A DNA stretch of 64,000 bases from Pseudonocardia autotrophica (GTDB lineage Bacteria; Actinomycetota; Actinomycetes; Mycobacteriales; Pseudonocardiaceae): contig NZ_JNYD01000002.1 of the NCBI RefSeq assembly GCF_000717175.1, positions 1 through 64,000 of the forward strand. The letters run 5' to 3'. The notes beneath the pieces are model-generated. The model was not told where the DNA came from, did no database searches, and saw nothing but the letters and a program-made list of their open reading frames with translations. Numbering within the stretch: the first letter of the stretch is position 1; each line of letters opens with the position of its first letter. Both the position numbers and the translations under genes were made by a program. Shown one piece after another: positions 32,806 through 41,247 of this stretch.

Positions 32806-34554
32806 GTGGAAGGAACCGCGACCGTCGGACCACATGTGCTGCGCGAGTACGCCCTGATCGCCGACGGCGAGCGGGGCGCGCTGATCGGGCCACGCGGGGA
32901 CATCGCGTGGCTCTGCGCACCGCGATGGGACTCGCCCGCCGTGCTGTCCTCGCTGCTCGGGGGACGCGGCTGCTACGCGGTGACCCCGCGGCAGCGGTGC
33001 GTGTGGGGTGGCTACTACGAGAACGGCTCGCTGATCTGGCGATCCCGCTGGATCGCGGACGACGACAGCATCGTGGAGTGCCGGGAGGCGCTCGCCTTTC
33101 CCGGCGACTCGCACACCGCCGTGATCCTGCGGCGGGTGGTCGCGGTGCGCGGCGAGGCGGGCGTCGAGGTGCTGCTCCGGCCCGCCGCCGACTTCGGCCG
33201 GGCCTCCTTCTCCCGGGTCCGGCGTTCCGAGGACGGGGTGTGGACCGGGCGGACCGGTCCGCTGCGCATCCGCTGGAGCGGGGCTCCGGACGCCTCGCCC
33301 GGCGAGGACCCGGGCGGATTGCGCACCGCGCTGCGGCTGGCTCCGGGTGAGCACCACGACCTGGTCCTGGAGGTCACCGACACCGAGCTCGAGGGCCCGC
33401 CACCGGACCCCGACCGCACCTGGGCCGCCACCGAGACCGCCTGGAGGGAGGCGCTCCCCGACCTGGGGCCGACCATCGCCGAGCGCGACGCCCGGCACGC
33501 CTACGCGGTGATGCGGGGCCTCACCACCGCCGGCGGCGGGATGGTCGCCGCCGGCACCACGAGCTTGCCGGAGCGAGCGGACCGGGGCCGCGACTACGAC
33601 TACCGCTACGTCTGGATCCGGGACCAGTGCTTCGCCGGGCAGGCCGTGGCCGCCGCGGGGCCGCATCCGTTGCTCGACGACGCGGTCGCGTTCGTCGCGG
33701 GCCGGGTCCTGGCCGACGGACCGGACCTGATGCCCGCCTACACGGCGGCCGGTGCACCGGTGCCGGCGCAGCGCACGCTGGACCTGCCCGGCTATCCGGG
33801 CGGTTCGGACGTCATCGGTAACCACGTGCGGAGCCAGTTCCAGCTCGATGCCTTCGGTGAGGCACTGCTGTTGTTCGCCGCGGCTGCGCGGCACGACCGG
33901 CTCGACACCGAACGGTTCCGGGCCGTGACCGTGGCCTTCGCGGCGATCGAGAAGCGCTGGCGGGACCCGGGCGCCGGCCTGTGGGAGATCGACCCCCAAC
34001 ACTGGACGCACTCGCGGCTGGTGTGCGCGGCCGGCCTGCGGCAGGCGGCGTCGGCCGCCGCGCCCGCCTCCGACGCGGCCGCGTGGAACGCCCTGGCCGA
34101 CCGGATCGTGGCGGAGACGGCGCAGGACTCCCTGCACCCGTCGGGACGCTGGCAGCGCACGCCCACTGACCCGCGGGTGGACGCGGCGCTCCTGCTCCCG
34201 GCACTCCGGGGTGCCGTGCCCGCGGACGACCCACGGTCGGTCGCCACGGCCGAGGCGGTGCGGACCGAGTTGGGCCGCGACGGGTACGTCTACCGGTTCC
34301 GTCACGACCGGCGCCCGCTGGACCAGGCCGAGGGCGCCTTCCTGCTCTGCGGGTTCCTCATGGCCATGGCGGCCCACCAGCAGGGCGACCGGGTCGGCGC
34401 CGCCCGCTGGTTCGAGCGCAACCGTGCCGCGTGCGGGCCGCCGGGGCTGTTCTCGGAGGAGTACGACGTGGTGCAGCGCCAGCTGCGCGGGAATCTCCCG
34501 CAGGCGTTCGTGCACGCGGCGATGCTGGAGGCGTCCGTCCGTCTCGCCGTGTGA
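32806..34554 (+). CDS. glycoside hydrolase family 15 protein (second copy)
   Basis: A 582-residue GH15 enzyme. N-terminal domain has REYALIADGERGALIGPRG and WLCAPRWDSPAVLSSL; the barrel has DYDYRYVWIRDQCFAGQA and the C-terminal EEYDVVQRQLRGNLPQAF region with the catalytic glutamate. It is ~30 residues shorter than the copy at 13545 and clearly diverged. Starts with GTG after GGGAGGGGAGAG. Co-transcription with a USP suggests trehalose or glucan turnover under stress. Confidence 0.9.
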   Translation: MEGTATVGPHVLREYALIADGERGALIGPRGDIAWLCAPRWDSPAVLSSLLGGRGCYAVTPRQRCVWGGYYENGSLIWRSRWIADDDSIVECREALAFPGDSHTAVILRRVVAVRGEAGVEVLLRPAADFGRASFSRVRRSEDGVWTGRTGPLRIRWSGAPDASPGEDPGGLRTALRLAPGEHHDLVLEVTDTELEGPPPDPDRTWAATETAWREALPDLGPTIAERDARHAYAVMRGLTTAGGGMVAAGTTSLPERADRGRDYDYRYVWIRDQCFAGQAVAAAGPHPLLDDAVAFVAGRVLADGPDLMPAYTAAGAPVPAQRTLDLPGYPGGSDVIGNHVRSQFQLDAFGEALLLFAAAARHDRLDTERFRAVTVAFAAIEKRWRDPGAGLWEIDPQHWTHSRLVCAAGLRQAASAAAPASDAAAWNALADRIVAETAQDSLHPSGRWQRTPTDPRVDAALLLPALRGAVPADDPRSVATAEAVRTELGRDGYVYRFRHDRRPLDQAEGAFLLCGFLMAMAAHQQGDRVGAARWFERNRAACGPPGLFSEEYDVVQRQLRGNLPQAFVHAAMLEASVRLAV

Positions 34555-34597
34555 CGTCCCGTCTGTCGGTTCCCTGAGGATGGCGCGCCCCGTGTCG

Positions 34598-34613
34598 GGC
34601 ACCGGCCGGTGCC
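34598..34613. repeat. 16-bp perfect palindrome
   Basis: GGCACCGGCCGGTGCC lies 44 bp after the GH15 stop and 16 bp before the next ATG. It could be a terminator stem or a regulator site; there is no loop, so an operator is as likely. Confidence 0.4.
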
Positions 34614-34628
34614 GGGAATTCGTCGACC

Positions 34629-34940
34629 ATGCGTTGGTATCTCGGTCGACTCGGGACAGTGATGACAGCTCTGGTGGCGTTGACCGTGCTCGCGGTCGCC
34701 CGCACCGCGGGAGCCGGGACGATCGAGGGTGGGGCCGCGCTCGTGTCCGGCTACCGGGACGTCGCACCCGCGACCGTGCTGCCGCAGACCACCAGCGCCG
34801 ATCTCGCGCTCACCGGCCTGCAGGAACCCCTGCGCGCCGGACTGACCTATCCCGTCACCCTCACCTTCGAACGCGCCGGCTCGGTCGAGCTGCAGCTGCC
34901 GGTCGAGAACCCGGACGCGCTCCCGCCGCGGGCGCCGTAG
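34629..34940 (+). CDS. small exported protein
   Basis: A 103-residue protein with an N-terminal signal or anchor (MRWYLGRLGTVMTALVALTV, LAVARTAGAG). The mature part is beta-rich and ends with YPVTLTFERAGSVELQLPVE, a strand pair like that at the end of PCu(A)C-type copper chaperones, but the copper-binding Met/His residues are absent. Function unknown. Confidence 0.55.
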   Translation: MRWYLGRLGTVMTALVALTVLAVARTAGAGTIEGGAALVSGYRDVAPATVLPQTTSADLALTGLQEPLRAGLTYPVTLTFERAGSVELQLPVENPDALPPRAP

Positions 34941-34945
34941 GGGCG

Positions 34946-35443
34946 TCAGTTGCGCACGCTCCGCCGTACGACAGCGGGAACGACACCCCAGAGGGACCCG
35001 AAGAGAACGAGGGCGAGCCCGGCCGCGAGGACCGCGACCACCGGACCGAGGACCACGTCGGCGATCAGTGCCACGACTCCGACGATCGCGAGCCCGAAGG
35101 TGGTGAGCCCGGCGACGACCAACCACTGGCCCGCCGCGACCATCTGCTGGCGCCCGCCGTGGCGGAAGACGGAGCGGTGGACGACCACCGGGGCGATCAG
35201 CAGCCCGGCGGCCAGGGCTGCCGTCACGGCGTACACGAGCACCTGCCGGGGTGCGAGGTCGAGGAAGGCACGCTTGAAGGGCACGGTGAGAAGCAGTGCG
35301 GTGAGCAGCTGTACACCGAGCTGCACCACGCGCAGCTCCTGGAGCAGGTCACGCCAGTTGCGGTCGAGCCGCTCGGCCGGGGTCTCGCCGCGCGCCGCGC
35401 GGTTCCACCTGTCGTCGTCGAGCAGCCGGCTCTCCTCGGCCAT
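34946..35443 (-). CDS. DUF6328-family membrane protein
   Basis: A 165-residue protein: ERLDRNWRDLLQELRVVQLG opens the domain and four helices follow (LLTALLLTVPF, VYAVTAALAAGLLIAPVVVH, WLVVAGLTTFGLAIVGVVAL, VVAVLAAGLALVLFG). The NWxxLLQELRVxQ and LLIAPVxxHR motifs are typical. Function unknown. Convergent with the small exported protein (5 bp gap). Confidence 0.8.
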   Translation of the reverse strand: MAEESRLLDDDRWNRAARGETPAERLDRNWRDLLQELRVVQLGVQLLTALLLTVPFKRAFLDLAPRQVLVYAVTAALAAGLLIAPVVVHRSVFRHGGRQQMVAAGQWLVVAGLTTFGLAIVGVVALIADVVLGPVVAVLAAGLALVLFGSLWGVVPAVVRRSVRN

Positions 35444-35774
35444 CCCGCATCTCACCTGCCTCCGCTGCCGCATGGGTGGCCGACGGAACACAGCCGTGCC
35501 CCGGTCCCGGGAGAGATCTCGCACATCGACGTGCGTCCGGGCCGGGCCGTGCTCCCCAGGCGGCCACCCGGATCGGGACCGGGGACCGGTGGAACCGCCG
35601 CCCTTCGCGGTGCGTCGTCCCGTCGGCCACCCGACATCAGTTCTATCTCCTCGTCCGGCGACAGCGGTCGGTTCCGTCCGCTTCGTCAGGAACTCGTCAG
35701 GCACGACCGCCGTGGACGCCGCAGGCCCGGTGGTACCGCTGGAAGGGCACGGTCGACGAGCGCGGGGAGGACCG
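35444..35774. other. divergent intergenic region with regulatory repeat
   Basis: 331 bp between the DUF6328 gene and the split USP gene. No supported gene. It contains the perfect CGTCAGG direct repeat at 35684-35701. Confidence 0.55.
35684..35701 (+). promoter_or_regulatory. phased direct repeat box (CGTCAGG-N4-CGTCAGG)
   Basis: Two perfect CGTCAGG heptamers 11 bp apart, 74 bp upstream of the USP ATG. The identical repeat lies upstream of the OmpR-type regulator at 50394. Confidence 0.65.
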
Positions 35775-36549
35775 ATGGGCGCAGGACCGCACGACGAGGG
35801 CGGGGTCCTCGCGGTCACCGTCGCCGAGTCTTCACCCCCGACGGTCGGGGACGCAGGCGCTGTCGTGCTCCCGCCTCAGGACGTGGCCGCGCTCGCCGCG
35901 TCCGAGTTGCAGGGCATGGTCTCCGAGGAGACTGCAGGCCGCTCGGTCCAGGTCAGTAGCCAGGTGCTCGCGGGAGGCATCGTGTCCGCGCTGACGCGTC
36001 AGGCCCGCGATGCCGCGCTGCTCGTGCTGGGCAACTCCGGCGAGGAGAGACCGTGGGGAGTGGGATCGGTGGGTCGCCGGTGCGCGAGGCGGGTCGACTG
36101 CCCGACGGTCTGGGTCCCGCCGGACGCATCGGCCCCTGACGAGCAGGTCCTCGTGGTGGGTGTCGGTCACGTGTCGCGCCGCGCTGCGCTGGGCCGTCGA
36201 CGAAGCCGTGGCGACCGGTGACCGGGTGGAGGTGGTGGCCGTGCAGTACCGGCCGATGCATCCCGACGGCGGGCGGGCCGACCCGGGTGTCGTCGACGCG
36301 ACCCGCCGGCTGGTCGCCACCGAGCTCGACGACGTGCTCGGCAACCCGCTCGACGAGGTGCCGGTGACCGTCGACGTGGTGACCCTGCGTGGCACACCGT
36401 CGGACGTCCTGCTGGCGCGCTCGGTCGGCCGCCGGACGCTCGTGCTGGGTGACGCGCAGCGCCCGGCCGTGGCCGACGCGCTGCTCGGCTCCGTCGCGGC
36501 CTCCTGCCTGCGTCACGCGGTCGGGCCGATCGTCCTCGTCCCCGGCTGA
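35775..36549 (+). pseudogene. tandem-domain universal stress protein, frameshifted
   Basis: First frame (ATG 35775, GGGGAGGACCG upstream) covers a USP domain that lacks its first strand and ATP motif, then ALLVLGNSGEERPWGVGSVG, CPTVWVP and the start of a second domain, VLVVGVGHVS. The rest of domain two continues in the +1 frame: CRAALRWAVDEAVATGDRV to GPIVLVPG ending 36549. The break is near 36175. Either a single-base indel killed the gene, or the second domain is made separately from a GTG in the second frame. A hairpin terminator follows. Confidence 0.7.
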
Positions 36550-36570
36550 CCAGGGCCGACCACGCGCGCG

Positions 36571-36600
36571 GCGGCCGTCCCCGACCATGGGGACGGCCGC
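36571..36600. terminator. strong hairpin terminator
   Basis: GCGGCCGTCCCC-GACCAT-GGGGACGGCCGC: a perfect 12-bp stem with 6-nt loop, 21 bp after the USP stop and just downstream of the convergent membrane-protein gene, so probably bidirectional. Confidence 0.8.
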
Positions 36601-36638
36601 GACGCGACCCGTGCGTCGAGCGCACCCGACGCTGCGGC

Positions 36639-37065
36639 TCACCGGTGGTCGGCGGCATGCTCGCCCCGGCCGGGCCAGAGCTGGCACCGAGGGTGCCGCC
36701 GAGCGCGCTGGCGACCATCGACAGGCCGAGTCCGAGGACGGCCCATCCGGCGGTCTGCCGGGCCAGGCTCACGGCCGCGGGCCCGCCGATCGTGCCGAAG
36801 CCGCCGAAGACGTTGCCGAAGTAGCCGACGAGTGCCCCGCCGCCGGCGAGGGCGATGCCCAGGAGCAGGGCGGTCGTCAGCGCCCAGCTGACGACGCCGT
36901 TGACCATTCCGTCGTTGACCCGCGGCCACAACGCCGAGGCCCGGCCGCGGCCCCGCCGAGCAGGAACGCGACGAGGCCCAGGACACCGGACACGACGACG
37001 GCGGTGGTGGAGCTGCTGGTGGTCGTGTGGCCACCGGTGGTGGTGCTGTTCGTCTGTGTACTCAC
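36639..37065 (-). pseudogene. small membrane protein, frameshifted
   Basis: A well-formed start (AAGGAGGACGACCA before GTG 37065) gives a Thr/Ser-rich leader VSTQTNSTTTGGHTTTSS and a first helix TAVVVSGVLGLVAFLLGGAA. The frame then closes at 36877, while three further helices continue in another frame (VNGVVSWALTTALLLGIALA, GALVGYFGNVFGGFG, GWAVLGLGLSMVASALGG). The shift is near 36950 in a GGCGGGGCCGCGGCCGG tract. The natural end is unclear; 36639 is a TGA in the third frame. Family not recognised. Confidence 0.6.
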
Positions 37066-37102
37066 TGGTCGTCCTCCTTCGACTGTGTCTCGTTCTCGTG
37101 CC

Positions 37103-38107
37103 TCACCGACCGCGGCGCCGCCACGCGCCGACGCCGACGAATCCGGCGAGCCCGGACAGCGCCCCGGCGAGCAGGGCACCGCGGTGCATCGAGGCCCACA
37201 GCACCGGGTCACGGAAGTGGGCCTGGTCGTCGAAGGAGCCGTGGGCCCCGCGGTCGTCGTCCTCGTCGCCGGGGGCGAAGAGGTTCGGGCCGTACCGGGG
37301 CAGGTCCGCCCCCGTCTGCTGGCCCGTGACCCCGGTGCGGGCCAGGTAGGAGCGCACGAGCGTGGGCGCCACGCGCTCGCCGAGGATGGTGTAGGCGGTG
37401 GAGATCCCGACCCAGATGCTGCGGCGGGGGTGCTCGGCGACGAACCGGACGGCGCGCGCGGCGAGCTCGGGTTGGAAGACCGGCGCCACCGGGCGGGGAT
37501 GGCCGGGCACCTTGGTGAGGTTCCAGTTGAACTGGGGCGTGTTGAGCCCGGGCAGCTGCACCATGCAGATCTTGACGCCGCTCCGCTCGTGGGCGAGCTC
37601 GGTGGCGACGGCCTCGGTGAAGCCCTTCACGGCGTGTTTGGCCCCGCAGTAGGCGGACTGCAGCGGGATGGAGCGGTAGGCCATGGCCGAGCCGACGTTG
37701 ACCACCACCCCGTGGTCGCGCGGACGCATCCGGGCCAGCGCGGCGCGGGTGCCGTTGACCTGGCCGAGGTAGGTCACCTCGGTCATCCGCCGGTATTCCT
37801 CGTCAGTGGTGTCCCAGAAGTAGGCGAGGGACCCGGCGAACGCGACGTTGACCCACACGTCGATCGGGCCGAGCTCGTCCTCGACCTGCTGGGCGGCCCG
37901 GTCAACGGCGACGGCGTCCGCGACGTCCGTGGGAATGGTCAACGCCGTGCTGCGGCCCGCGCCGAGGATCTCCTCCGCGGCGCCCTTGAGGCCGGCGGCG
38001 CCGCGCGCGAGGACCGCGACGTCGTAGCCGTTCTCGGCGAACTCGCGGACCGCGGCCCGCCCGACCCCGGCGGTCCCGCCGGTGATGACGACGACTCCGC
38101 TGCTCAT
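37103..38107 (-). CDS. short-chain dehydrogenase with C-terminal membrane tail
   Basis: A 334-residue SDR. VVVITGGTAGVGRAAVREFA is the NADP motif, VNVAFAG replaces NNAG, VNVGSAMAYRSIPLQSAYCGAKH has the catalytic Ser and Tyr-x3-Lys. Beyond the ~250-residue SDR core there are ~85 residues with a final hydrophobic segment (ALLAGALSGLAGFVGVGAW), suggesting membrane association. ATG overlaps the upstream stop by 4 nt; third gene of the ThDP enzyme-GlcDF-SDR operon. Confidence 0.85.
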   Translation of the reverse strand: MSSGVVVITGGTAGVGRAAVREFAENGYDVAVLARGAAGLKGAAEEILGAGRSTALTIPTDVADAVAVDRAAQQVEDELGPIDVWVNVAFAGSLAYFWDTTDEEYRRMTEVTYLGQVNGTRAALARMRPRDHGVVVNVGSAMAYRSIPLQSAYCGAKHAVKGFTEAVATELAHERSGVKICMVQLPGLNTPQFNWNLTKVPGHPRPVAPVFQPELAARAVRFVAEHPRRSIWVGISTAYTILGERVAPTLVRSYLARTGVTGQQTGADLPRYGPNLFAPGDEDDDRGAHGSFDDQAHFRDPVLWASMHRGALLAGALSGLAGFVGVGAWRRRGR

Positions 38108-41100
38108 GTCGCTCCCTTCCAGATCAGTCGTGCGGCGCCCGCCAGCCCGCCGAGCGTGGCGCCCGCCAGTGCCACGGGTACGCCGACCCGGACGGCCCTC
38201 CGCACGGCAGGTGGTGCCGGTCGACCGATGGCCGCCTGCCCGGGGGGCCGGGGACCGGAGGACCCGTTCCGCAGGGCCAGGGCCATGACCTCGCCGAGGT
38301 GCAGGGCCCGACGCCCGGCGCCGGCGTCGGCGATCTGAGTCGTGCAGGAGAACCCGTTCGCGACCACCACCGTGTCCGGGTCGGCGGCCCGGACGGCGGG
38401 CAGGAGGGCCTGCTCGCCGCAGGCCATCGAGATGTCGTACTTGCCCTTCTCGAACCCCCACGACCCGGCCAGGCCGCAGCAGCCGCCGGTCAGCGGCTCG
38501 ACCTCCAGGCCCATGCGCCCCAGGACGCGTTGCTCCGGGTCGATCCCCCCGGTGGCCCGGTGGTGGCAGTGCACCCAGAGCAGCGCCCTTCCGGGCAGCC
38601 GGGGAGGGTCGATGTCGTGGCGGTCGAAGAACTCGCCGAAGTGGAACGCGTTGCCGGCCAGCCGCCGTGCGTCGTCGTCGTGCGGCAGCATCTTCACCAG
38701 CTCGTCCTTGAACACCGCAAGGCAGCTGGGCTCCATCCCGACGACGGGCGTGCCGGCCCGGATGTCGTCGCGGAGCACGTCGAGCACGCGCCGCAGGTAC
38801 CGGTCCGCCGCGTCGAGGAATCCGTAGTCGTAGAGCGGGCGTCCGCAGCAGACGTGCACCTCCGGCATGACGACGCGCCAGCCCGCGGCCTCGACGGCCT
38901 CGACGCAGGCCACCCCGACGTCGGTGTGCAGGTGGTTGGTGAAGGTGTCCGGGAACAGCACCACCCGAGGCCCGTTCGGGTTGCGGGTGCCGCCGCGGGC
39001 GGCGAACCACTGCTGCAGGGTCTGCGGTGCGAAGGTGGGCAACGGGCGGCGCGGGTCGATCCCGGCCGCGAGCTTCGCCAGCCGGGCGAGCCCGGGGGTC
39101 TGCGTGACCGCGTTGACCAGCTCGGGCATCCGGCACGCGAGCCGGGCGGCCTGGTCGATGAACCCGAAGGCGTAGGCGTGGCGCGAGCGCCACCGCCGCC
39201 ACGACTTGTAGTGGTGGTACCGGAACTCCGCCTTGTAGGTGGGCATGTCGACGTCGACCGGGCAGTCGCTCGTGCAGCCCTTGCACGCCAGGCACAGCTC
39301 CAGGCCCTCGGCGACCTCCTTCGACTGCCACCCGTCGGTGATCACCTCGCCGCGCAGCATCTCGAAGAGCAACCGGGACCGCCCGCGGGTGGTGTGCTCC
39401 TCCTCGCGGGTCACCTGATAGCTGGGGCACATCGTCTGGGTCGGCTCCGGATCTCGGCACTTGCCGACACCGACGCAGCGCAGCGCCGCGTGGGCGAAGT
39501 CGCCGCCGTCCTGGGCGTAGGCGAACCGCACGTCGGGCCGCCAGGGGTTGTAGTCGGTCCCGAGCTTGAGGTTCTCGTCCAACCGGTACGCGTCGACGAC
39601 CTTGCCCGGGTTCATCTTCGCGTCCGGGTCCCAGATCGCCTTGAACTCCCGCATCGCCGTCATCAGCCGCGGCCCGTACTGCTTCTCCAGCAGCTCGGCG
39701 CGCTGCTGCCCGTCGCCGTGCTCCCCGGACAGCGTGCCGCCGTAGCGGGCGACGAGATCGCCGGCCGCCTCCATGAAGGCGCGGTAGTGGCGAATCCCCT
39801 CCGCGGTGCGCAGGTCGAAGCTGATCCGGGAGTGGATGCAGCCCTCGCCGAGGTGGCCGTACATGGCCCCGACGAGGCCGTGCTCCGCGTACAGGTCCTT
39901 CAGGTCCCGGACGTAGTCGGCCACCCGGTCCGGGGGCACGGCGGAGTCCTCCCAGCCGGGCCAGTGGTCCCCGTCGGCCGGGAACGCCGTGGAGCCGAGT
40001 CCGCTCTCCCGGATGGCCCACAGGTCCTCGCTGTTCCCGCCCTCCTGCGTGCTCTTCGCGACCCGGATGCGGTCCTCGGCGTAGCCCTTGTCGTCACGCA
40101 GCCACCCCACGAACTCCCGGCACCGGCCCACCGACTCCTCCGTGGTGTCGGCGCCGAACTGGACCATCAGCCAGGCGCCGCCCTCCTCGCGGCGGGGCAG
40201 CTCGTGCAGGCCGGCGACGTTGATGTGCTTGAGCTGCTGGTCCTCGATCAGCCGCTCGTCGATCGCCTCGAGCCCGATCGGCTTCCACGCCATGATCTCG
40301 GGGACGTGGCTCGCGGCCTCGACCAGTTCGGGGTACTGGATCAGCACCGTGGTGCGCTGGAACAGCGCCGGCGTGAGCATCAGGACCGCCCGCAAGGCGA
40401 TGGCGCAGGTGCTCTCGGTGCCCACCAGCGCACGGGCGACGTTGAATCCCCGCTCGGGCAACAGCTCGTCGAGGTTGTAGCCCGACACCCGGCGGGGCAG
40501 CACGTCCACGGGCTGGTACCCGGCGCGGATGTCCTCGGCGTAGCGGTCCCGCAGATCGCGCAGCTTCGCGTAGATCTCGCCCTTGCGGCCGCCCGCGGCG
40601 ATGATCTCGTCGAGCCGGTCCTCCTCGTCCACGCCGACCCAGAAGCGCTCGCCGCCGTAGGTGACGACCTCGAGAGCATGGGTGTTGTCCGACGTCCGCG
40701 GTCCGGGCCCGTAGTGCCGGGCCTGGACCGAGTGGATACCGCAGGAGTTGTTGCCGATGTTGCCGCCGATGGTGCACCGGGAGTGCGAGGACGGGTCGGG
40801 CCCGAACACCAGCCCGTGCTCGCCGGTGACCTTGTTGAGCTGCTCGTTGATCACCCCGGTCTGTGCCGTGACGAGGCGACGCCCGGCGTCGACCTCCTCG
40901 ACCCGGGTGAGGTACTTCGAGAAGTCGATCACGACGGCGGTGTTCACCGTCTCGCCGGACAGGCTGGTGCCGCCGCCGCGGCAGACCACCGGGGCCCGGT
41001 AGCGGTGGCAGGCCCTCACCGTCTCCACGACGTCGTCGAGGGTCCTCGGCACGACCACCCCGATCGGAACCTGCCGGAAGTTCGACGAGTCGTTGGCGTA

Positions 41101-41247
41101 CAGGGCCAGCGAGCCATGGTCGAAGCGCACCTCGCCGCTGACGTGCCGCCGCAGGTGCTTCTCGAGCCCCTTCGCGTTGATCGTCGCCGTTCCGACCATG
41201 CCGGCCGCGAAGCGGGCGTCGGGGCGGGCGGGGATGGTGACGGTCAT
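38104..41247 (-). CDS. FAD and Fe-S dehydrogenase (GlcD-GlcF fusion, D-2-hydroxyacid/D-lactate type)
   Basis: A 1047-residue fusion. Residues ~60-200 are the FAD-binding PCMH domain (GVVVPRTLDDVVETVRACH, VVCRGGGTSLSGETVN), ~280-570 the FAD-oxidase C-terminal domain (GHLGEGCIHSRISFDL, GTLSGEHGDGQQRAELL). Residues ~610-700 hold two [4Fe-4S] clusters (CVGVGKCRDPEPTQTMCPS, CLACKGCTSDCPVDVD) and ~780-960 two CCG domains (CCGRPLYDYG, GGCCGLAGSWGFEKG). This architecture oxidises D-lactate, glycolate or 2-hydroxyglutarate and passes electrons to quinone or a membrane partner. Both ends overlap neighbours by 4 nt. Substrate is not determined from sequence. Confidence 0.9.
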   Translation of the reverse strand: MTVTIPARPDARFAAGMVGTATINAKGLEKHLRRHVSGEVRFDHGSLALYANDSSNFRQVPIGVVVPRTLDDVVETVRACHRYRAPVVCRGGGTSLSGETVNTAVVIDFSKYLTRVEEVDAGRRLVTAQTGVINEQLNKVTGEHGLVFGPDPSSHSRCTIGGNIGNNSCGIHSVQARHYGPGPRTSDNTHALEVVTYGGERFWVGVDEEDRLDEIIAAGGRKGEIYAKLRDLRDRYAEDIRAGYQPVDVLPRRVSGYNLDELLPERGFNVARALVGTESTCAIALRAVLMLTPALFQRTTVLIQYPELVEAASHVPEIMAWKPIGLEAIDERLIEDQQLKHINVAGLHELPRREEGGAWLMVQFGADTTEESVGRCREFVGWLRDDKGYAEDRIRVAKSTQEGGNSEDLWAIRESGLGSTAFPADGDHWPGWEDSAVPPDRVADYVRDLKDLYAEHGLVGAMYGHLGEGCIHSRISFDLRTAEGIRHYRAFMEAAGDLVARYGGTLSGEHGDGQQRAELLEKQYGPRLMTAMREFKAIWDPDAKMNPGKVVDAYRLDENLKLGTDYNPWRPDVRFAYAQDGGDFAHAALRCVGVGKCRDPEPTQTMCPSYQVTREEEHTTRGRSRLLFEMLRGEVITDGWQSKEVAEGLELCLACKGCTSDCPVDVDMPTYKAEFRYHHYKSWRRWRSRHAYAFGFIDQAARLACRMPELVNAVTQTPGLARLAKLAAGIDPRRPLPTFAPQTLQQWFAARGGTRNPNGPRVVLFPDTFTNHLHTDVGVACVEAVEAAGWRVVMPEVHVCCGRPLYDYGFLDAADRYLRRVLDVLRDDIRAGTPVVGMEPSCLAVFKDELVKMLPHDDDARRLAGNAFHFGEFFDRHDIDPPRLPGRALLWVHCHHRATGGIDPEQRVLGRMGLEVEPLTGGCCGLAGSWGFEKGKYDISMACGEQALLPAVRAADPDTVVVANGFSCTTQIADAGAGRRALHLGEVMALALRNGSSGPRPPGQAAIGRPAPPAVRRAVRVGVPVALAGATLGGLAGAARLIWKGAT

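Noticed and set aside
37103..40021. A 972-codon open frame on the minus strand
   Set aside because: Its first two-thirds is an Arg/Gly-rich shadow of the GlcD-GlcF gene; only the last 334 codons (the SDR) are real.
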